Origin: Hymenobacter sediminis
GTDB taxonomy: Bacteria; Bacteroidota; Bacteroidia; Cytophagales; Hymenobacteraceae
Assembly (NCBI RefSeq): GCF_003231285.1
Contig: NZ_QKNS01000002.1
Span: 310,001-374,000 of the forward strand
Direction: 5' to 3'
Length of the DNA: 64,000 nt
The notes beneath the pieces are model-generated. The model had not been told where the DNA came from and did not search any database. It saw only the letters and a list, made by a program, of their open reading frames with translations. Below are positions 59,190-64,000 of this stretch, one piece after another (positions within the stretch are counted from its first letter, which is position 1; each line of letters begins with the position of its first letter). The position numbers and the translations under genes are program-made.

Positions 59190-62100
59190 TTAATGACGGA
59201 TTTCCAGGCGCTTGTTGATGACGGTCTGATCGGTAATGAGCCGCACCAGGTAAATGCCATTGGCGCACTCCTGGGCGTCCCAGGTCAGGTTCAGTTGCTG
59301 CCCGCCTTCCGATTGTCCACTGCTGATAGTTTTCACCAGGGAGCCTTTCAGGTCATAGATGCTCAGGCTGTAGCGCGTAGTCTGGGCCAGGGCAACATCC
59401 AGGCTGATGCGTCCCTGGGCCGGGTTGGGGTAGAAGCTCACATCGGTAGCCGCAACTAATGAAGTCGTTGCAGGCTCCGCTGCCACCGCCAGGGCCGGGC
59501 GGGCCGCCGTGGTGGGGCAGCTGCCGAGCTGGTCGCCGTGGCGCAGGTGGGCAGGCACAGCCAGCACACTTACCTCCTGGGTTTTGCCTTGGTGGCAGAT
59601 TTGCACCTTGCCATCAATTTTACCGCCCCTCACATCAATAACCGTGATAGTAACCGAGGAGCTGGCTGTGCAGCCCGCCGCATTGGTTGCCGTAACGGTG
59701 AGGGGGTAGCGGCCTGCCTTGGTCGGCAGGAAAACAACGCTGGCGCCTTTGTTGAAATTCAGGCAGGTAGAAGGCGACCAGCTAAAACTGCGGGCACCCG
59801 GCGCGCTGGCCGTGAGTACCACCGCCGGCGAGCCGTAGCCCAGATAGATGGTGAGGTCGTCGCCACCGGTGTAAACCGGCAGCACCGGCTGCACCGCAAT
59901 AGTTGGCGCCGTCTGGGCCGGGAGGTCAATCTTACCATCACAGTTCCGGTCGATGCCGCAGGCGTCCTTCGCGCCGGGGTTGATGCTGGCATCCTGGTCG
60001 TTGCAGTCCTGGTTGGCCGGGTAACCATCACCATCAGCATCCGGGATGCTCACGGTAACAGCTACCGCAGCGGAGGTAGCCGTCAGGTCTTTGTCGTCAT
60101 ATGCCTTGGCCGTGAGGGAGTAGCTGCCGGCCGCCACGTTGCTCCAGGTAAAGCTGTAGGGAGCCGTAGCATCGGAGCCCAGCAGGGTAGTGCCTTGGTA
60201 AAACTCTACTTTGCTGATGCTGCCATCGGTATCCGCTGCGTTGGCCGTGAGCGTGATGGTAGCCGGAGCCGAGAAGCTGGTCGCGGTGGGCGAAGTCAGG
60301 GCCACGGTAGGAGCCACGTTGGCAGGGGCCGCGCCGCAACTGGCGCCTACGGTGTAGGAGTGGGGGGTAGCGGCAGTGTTGCGCTCCAATCCGCCGGGAC
60401 CTACCTGGTAGGTAAAGTACACATTCAGGGCCGTGCCGCTGGTTTGGTTAGCTACGGTATAGGTAAAGTCACCGGCCGAGTTCTTAGTCATGCCGTAACC
60501 GGGGCCGTTCACGTACACAATGGCCAGGTTGCCGCCGGCCGTGGCGCCTAATGGGTGGAAGGTAAAGGTCACATCAGAACCACTCGTCACGGCTTTCCAG
60601 CTATAGTCGCCGTTGGCAGCGGTGCCGCAGTAGCCGCCCGCGTCGCCGCCGGGGGTAGTGCCGCCCGTTACGGTTACGGCCACCGCTGCGGAGGTAGTCG
60701 AAAGGCCAGCGTTGTCGTAGGCTTTAGCGGTGAGCGAGTAGCTGCCGGCCGCGGCGCCCGTCCAGGTGAAGGTGTAGGGGCTGGCGGTGCTGGTGCCCAG
60801 CAGGGTAGTGCCCTGGTAGAACTCCACTTTCGTGATGGTTCCGTCGGTATCAGCTGCGTTTGCTGTGAGGGTAATGGTAGCAGGCGCCGTGAAGCTGGCC
60901 GAAGCCGTGGGCGACGTGAGGCTAACCGTGGGTGCGGCGGGAGCAGGCGTACTGCCGCATACGGTGCCTACTGTGTAGCTGTGGGGCACGGCAGCCGAGT
61001 TCCGCTCCCCGGCGCCGGGCACGGCGTAAGTGAAGTAGAAGCTCAGGGCCTGGCCAGCCGTTTGGTTGGGCAGGGTGTAGGTAAAGTCGCCGGCCGCATT
61101 TTTGGTCATGCTATAGCCGGGTCCGTTCACGTAGAGAATCGCCAGGTTGCCGCCGGCCACGCTACCCAAAGGGTGGAAGGTGAAGTTCACGCTGGTGCCG
61201 GTAGTCGTGACGGCGTAGCTGTAGTCGCCGCTGGCAGCCGTGCCGCAGTAGGTCACGGGGGCTACTACCACCGGCTGGGTGTTGTAGTATACATGGTCGA
61301 AAAAGAAGTCGGCCTGAGCAGCGGGGGCGTCACCGGCAAACATCAACGACTGCTCCAGGCTAGCCCAGTCGAGGTTGCCGAAAGCACGTAGCGGAATAAT
61401 CACCTCGTGCCACTGCCCGTCGCGCTGGAGGCCGTATTGCGTGGCGCCAGCCGGGAAATCAACCCAGCCCTCCGCCCCGCCGGTTTTCACCCCAAACTTG
61501 AACTGCCCGGCGTAAGACGTCTTGAACTGAAACTTCAGGGAGCCATCCTTGAAAGCCGCCAGGTTCTTGATGTCGTTGGCAATGCCGAAGCCAAACCAGT
61601 TGCCCGCCGCTGCCCGCAGGGCCAGCACGTTCGGACCCTCGAAGGGGGTAGGGGAGGCGATGTTGCTGAGGTTGTTCCAGATATACAGGTTCGCATCCTG
61701 CCCAAATACCAGCTTGTCGGAAATCTGGGCGTTATCGGTGTACACCCCGAAGTTGGGGCCAGCTATAACGTTGGTTTTCACCGTGACACTTACCGGAGCC
61801 GAGGTCGTCGAAACCTTGCCGTTGTCCGTTACGTGGGCCGTGAGGGAGTAGGTGCCGGCCGCTACCCCGCTCCAGGTGTAGGTGTAGGGGCTGGTGAAAT
61901 CGGTGCCGAGCAGGGTGGAGCCGTTATAGAATTCTACCTTGTACACGGTGCCGTCGGAGTCGGTGGCATTGGCTTCCAGGGTGATGGTAGCGGGCGTGGT
62001 AAAGCTGCTGCTGGCCGTGGGCGAGGTCAGGCTAACGGCAGGAGCTACGTTATTAGGTGCAGCCACAAACACGGTTACCGGGGCCGAAGTAGTTACTACC

Positions 62101-63719
62101 CCTTCGTTGTCCGTAGCCTTGGCAGTGATGGTGTACACGCCGGGCGCTACGTTGGCCCAGGTGGCGCTGTAGGGCGCGGTGGTGGCAGTGCCCACGAGCG
62201 TAAAGCCACTGTAGAACTCCACCTTGGTTACCGAGCCGTTGGCGTCGGCGGCATTAGCCGTGAGGGTAAGGGTAGCGGGCGTCATAATCAGGGCCTCGTT
62301 GGTGGGCGAGGTCACGCTGACAGTAGGAGCGGGGTTGGCCGCCACGCCGCCGCTGTAGTAGATGTTATCAAAGTAGAAATCGGCCTGGGAGCTGGCCGCG
62401 TCGCCGGCAAACATGAAGGTTTGCGTCACCGAGCCCAGGTCGCCGTTGCCGAATGCCGACATCGGAATGACCACCTCGTGCCACTGTCCGTCGCGCAGCA
62501 GCCCGTGCTTGGTTACGCCAGCCGGAAAATCCACCCAGCTTTCCCCGGCCCCCGACTTGATGCCGAACTTGAACTGCCCGGCGTAGGAAGTCTTGAACTG
62601 GAATTTCAGGGCGCCATTGTTGAAGGCCACCAGGTTTTTTACCTGGTTATCGACCCCGAGGCCAAACCAGTTGCCGGCGTTAGCGCGCAAAGCCAGCACT
62701 TCCTGCCCTTCAAAGGGGGTAGCGCCGGCAATGTTAGTGAGGTTGTTCCAGATGTAGAGGTTGGCATCCTGCCCGTAGCTGAGCCGGTTGGTGATGGCCG
62801 GGTTTTCGGTGTAGATGCCAAAGTCGCCGGCAATGCTGTTGTTAGAGCCCAGGTACAGCTCGTCGCCGGGGCTTTGGTAGAGGCGGATGTAGTCCACCAG
62901 CATCTGGCCGGGCAGGGGCGCCGAAATGGCGTTCTGGTCGTAGATACCGGTGTACTGCCCGCCCACGGCCAGGTTCAGCAGAATAAACTGGGCCTGGTGA
63001 AACTCCTCCAGGTCGGCCGCCGCGGCTTTAGAAATATCAATGGCGTAGTACTCGTGCCCGTCGATGAACATGCGGATGAACTGGCTGTCCCAGCTCATGC
63101 GGTACACGTGGTAGTCGGCGGTGAGGTCGGTAGGGCTGTCGTAGTGGGTGTCGTAGGCGGCGTGGGAGTTGTTGTTTTCCCAGTGGGTAGCCCCGCCCAG
63201 GCGCCGGTTGGTCAGGCCTGCCTGAATAGCGGCGGCCGAACCCATTTCCATAATATCGATTTCGCCGCTGGCGGGCCAGGTGCCGCTAGCCCCCAGCATC
63301 CAGAAGGCCGGCCAGAGCCCGTTTTGCAGGTTCGGCACTTTGATGCGGGCTTCCAGCGTGCCGTACTTGAACTGCACGCGCCCCAGAGTTTTCAGGCGGG
63401 CCGAGGTGAAGGCCTTGCCCTGGTAGTTTTCGCGCCGGGCCTCAATGACGAGGTTGCCGTTTTCCACACGGGCGTTTTCGGGGCGGTTGGTGTAGGTTTC
63501 CAACTCGCTGTTGCCCCAGCCGCACACGTCCTGAGCGCACCCGTCGCCCTGGTCAAAGGTCCAGGTGCTGGGGTTGATGGTGGTGCCATTGAAGTTTTCT
63601 TCCCAGACGAGCTGCTGCTGGGCCTGGGCCGGCGCCTGGCTCAGGAAGAAGAGTCCGCCGAGTAAAGCCAAGCCTTGGGTACGGACTCGTTGGACACACT
63701 TGTAGAAGGTTATTTTCAT
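59190..63719 (-). CDS. Secreted modular GH16 beta-glucanase with type IX secretion tail
   Basis: A 1509-residue extracellular enzyme. Signal peptide (about 1-34), then a GH16 catalytic domain (about 36-285) with the motif GEIDIMEMG, nucleophile E153 and acid/base E158, typical of laminarinase or lichenase. Then a carbohydrate-binding-like domain (about 290-457), two Ig-like repeats (SPTNEAL/SPTASSS), a second copy of the binding domain, a roughly 100-residue module starting YCGTAASGDY, an Ig-like repeat, a second YCGTAA module, another Ig-like repeat, a MopE-type metal-binding segment (DADGDGYPANQDCNDQDASI), a PKD-like domain and a C-terminal type IX sorting domain (YPNPAQGRISL ... GIYLVRLITD). 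It should degrade beta-1,3/1,4-glucans at the cell surface or outside. Confidence 0.92.
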   Translation of the reverse strand: MKITFYKCVQRVRTQGLALLGGLFFLSQAPAQAQQQLVWEENFNGTTINPSTWTFDQGDGCAQDVCGWGNSELETYTNRPENARVENGNLVIEARRENYQGKAFTSARLKTLGRVQFKYGTLEARIKVPNLQNGLWPAFWMLGASGTWPASGEIDIMEMGSAAAIQAGLTNRRLGGATHWENNNSHAAYDTHYDSPTDLTADYHVYRMSWDSQFIRMFIDGHEYYAIDISKAAAADLEEFHQAQFILLNLAVGGQYTGIYDQNAISAPLPGQMLVDYIRLYQSPGDELYLGSNNSIAGDFGIYTENPAITNRLSYGQDANLYIWNNLTNIAGATPFEGQEVLALRANAGNWFGLGVDNQVKNLVAFNNGALKFQFKTSYAGQFKFGIKSGAGESWVDFPAGVTKHGLLRDGQWHEVVIPMSAFGNGDLGSVTQTFMFAGDAASSQADFYFDNIYYSGGVAANPAPTVSVTSPTNEALIMTPATLTLTANAADANGSVTKVEFYSGFTLVGTATTAPYSATWANVAPGVYTITAKATDNEGVVTTSAPVTVFVAAPNNVAPAVSLTSPTASSSFTTPATITLEANATDSDGTVYKVEFYNGSTLLGTDFTSPYTYTWSGVAAGTYSLTAHVTDNGKVSTTSAPVSVTVKTNVIAGPNFGVYTDNAQISDKLVFGQDANLYIWNNLSNIASPTPFEGPNVLALRAAAGNWFGFGIANDIKNLAAFKDGSLKFQFKTSYAGQFKFGVKTGGAEGWVDFPAGATQYGLQRDGQWHEVIIPLRAFGNLDWASLEQSLMFAGDAPAAQADFFFDHVYYNTQPVVVAPVTYCGTAASGDYSYAVTTTGTSVNFTFHPLGSVAGGNLAILYVNGPGYSMTKNAAGDFTYTLPNQTAGQALSFYFTYAVPGAGERNSAAVPHSYTVGTVCGSTPAPAAPTVSLTSPTASASFTAPATITLTANAADTDGTITKVEFYQGTTLLGTSTASPYTFTWTGAAAGSYSLTAKAYDNAGLSTTSAAVAVTVTGGTTPGGDAGGYCGTAANGDYSWKAVTSGSDVTFTFHPLGATAGGNLAIVYVNGPGYGMTKNSAGDFTYTVANQTSGTALNVYFTYQVGPGGLERNTAATPHSYTVGASCGAAPANVAPTVALTSPTATSFSAPATITLTANAADTDGSISKVEFYQGTTLLGSDATAPYSFTWSNVAAGSYSLTAKAYDDKDLTATSAAVAVTVSIPDADGDGYPANQDCNDQDASINPGAKDACGIDRNCDGKIDLPAQTAPTIAVQPVLPVYTGGDDLTIYLGYGSPAVVLTASAPGARSFSWSPSTCLNFNKGASVVFLPTKAGRYPLTVTATNAAGCTASSSVTITVIDVRGGKIDGKVQICHQGKTQEVSVLAVPAHLRHGDQLGSCPTTAARPALAVAAEPATTSLVAATDVSFYPNPAQGRISLDVALAQTTRYSLSIYDLKGSLVKTISSGQSEGGQQLNLTWDAQECANGIYLVRLITDQTVINKRLEIRH

Positions 63720-64000
63720 ACGGGTGGGGTTTGTGGGACAAAAAGGTTGGGACGAAAGAGCGGGAGCCGAAGTGGTTCAGCTATAAATCAGAAGGAGCAC
63801 TGCCAGCACAAGCCCAAAGACTGGGCTTATTGACGGGTAAAGGAGGTAGGAGAATAGTCTGGAATAATTCAATGGTGGTAGCCAATAATGCTAATGTATT
63901 GTCGTTTAGGGACCTTATGCAAGTAGTGTTAGAGGCTCTTCTCGTTGATATTTAGGCTTTAGCCACAAGCCCATACGCTTAGCGCACAAGCAAAACCACC
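63720..64000. other. Right-edge intergenic region
   Basis: About 280 bp upstream of the GH16 gene. The ends of a possible promoter are not clear: the minus strand has TACATTAG (plus-strand 63889-63896), one mismatch from TAnnTTTG. No gene or RNA is recognised; it may belong to a neighbouring unit outside the window. Confidence 0.4.

Noticed and set aside
61407..63665. A 752-codon open frame on the plus strand opposite the GH16 gene
   Set aside because: It lies fully antisense to a well-supported multidomain gene. Its product is Gly/Val/Arg/His-rich without recognised domains, as expected from the complement of repetitive GC-rich codons.
63731..63955. A 74-codon plus-strand frame at the right edge
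   Set aside because: Low complexity, no homology pattern, and it runs over the upstream region of the GH16 gene.
1..64000. tRNA, rRNA, riboswitches, insertion sequences
   Set aside because: No cloverleaf, rRNA-like region, transposase or known riboswitch pattern was seen in the gaps by eye.

Overview
The window looks like chromosomal DNA of a GC-rich member of the Bacteroidota, most likely Hymenobacter or a close relative in the Cytophagales. The evidence is a type IX secretion C-terminal sorting domain on a 1509-residue glucanase, repeated TAnnTTTG-type -7 promoter elements with almost no Shine-Dalgarno sequences, a zinc-free Cytophaga/Flavobacterium-type ribosomal protein L32, the Bacteroidota gene orders DUF4290-murA and DUF177-rpmF-plsX-fabH-efp-accB-accC, and a heptamer (GGGGTAG/CTACCCC) repeated throughout. 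This placement is inferred from gene content; no rRNA or tRNA gene is present to confirm it.

Layout. 1-3446: a DUF4846 gene cut by the left edge, then topoisomerase I. 3776-12623: a complete one-direction chemosensory cluster with a giant soluble receptor carrying eight near-identical 92-residue HAMP-type repeats, cheW, cheY, cheB, cheA and cheC; no cheR is visible. 12758-22072: a ureohydrolase, a small membrane protein, a DUF4349 lipoprotein, murA with its DUF4290 partner, a PcrA/UvrD helicase, a glycosyltransferase and a cysteine-cluster protein. 22090-24510: an AT-richer orphan gene and a lipoprotein alpha-amylase. 24511-30219: a minus-strand fatty-acid and translation operon. 30297-36359: an orphan HigA-like regulator, pdxA, leucyl aminopeptidase, rsmA, a 2-hydroxyacid dehydrogenase and greA. 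36537-41604: a HIT protein fused to a nuclease-A-inhibitor-like domain, two transporters, and a secreted NucA-family nuclease. 41956-49523: pta and ackA separated by two other genes, then a carboxylesterase. 49670-58964: small orphans, exported enzymes, a sulfite-oxidase-like pair, an SDR and a flavin oxidoreductase. 59190-63719: a multidomain secreted GH16 glucanase.

How genes work together. The chemosensory genes form one cytoplasmic phosphorelay. The receptor has no membrane span but has a strongly basic tail, and CheB has lost its phosphoacceptor, so the adaptation branch is probably wired unusually. The accB/accC/fabH/plsX operon, preceded by a palindrome on its promoter, joins fatty-acid initiation to ribosome and elongation-factor genes. 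Pta and AckA make the acetyl-phosphate/acetate pathway. Amylase, GH16 glucanase, esterase, lactonase and peptidase fit a polymer-degrading lifestyle.

Most notable points: the HIT-NuiA fusion encoded near a NucA-type nuclease; the poly-HAMP soluble receptor; very long perfect palindromes used as convergent terminators, one of which overlaps both stop codons; a terminator-like hairpin in the greA leader; possible leaderless genes; and the dispersed GGGGTAG motif. No CRISPR array, prophage, insertion sequence, tRNA or rRNA was found.
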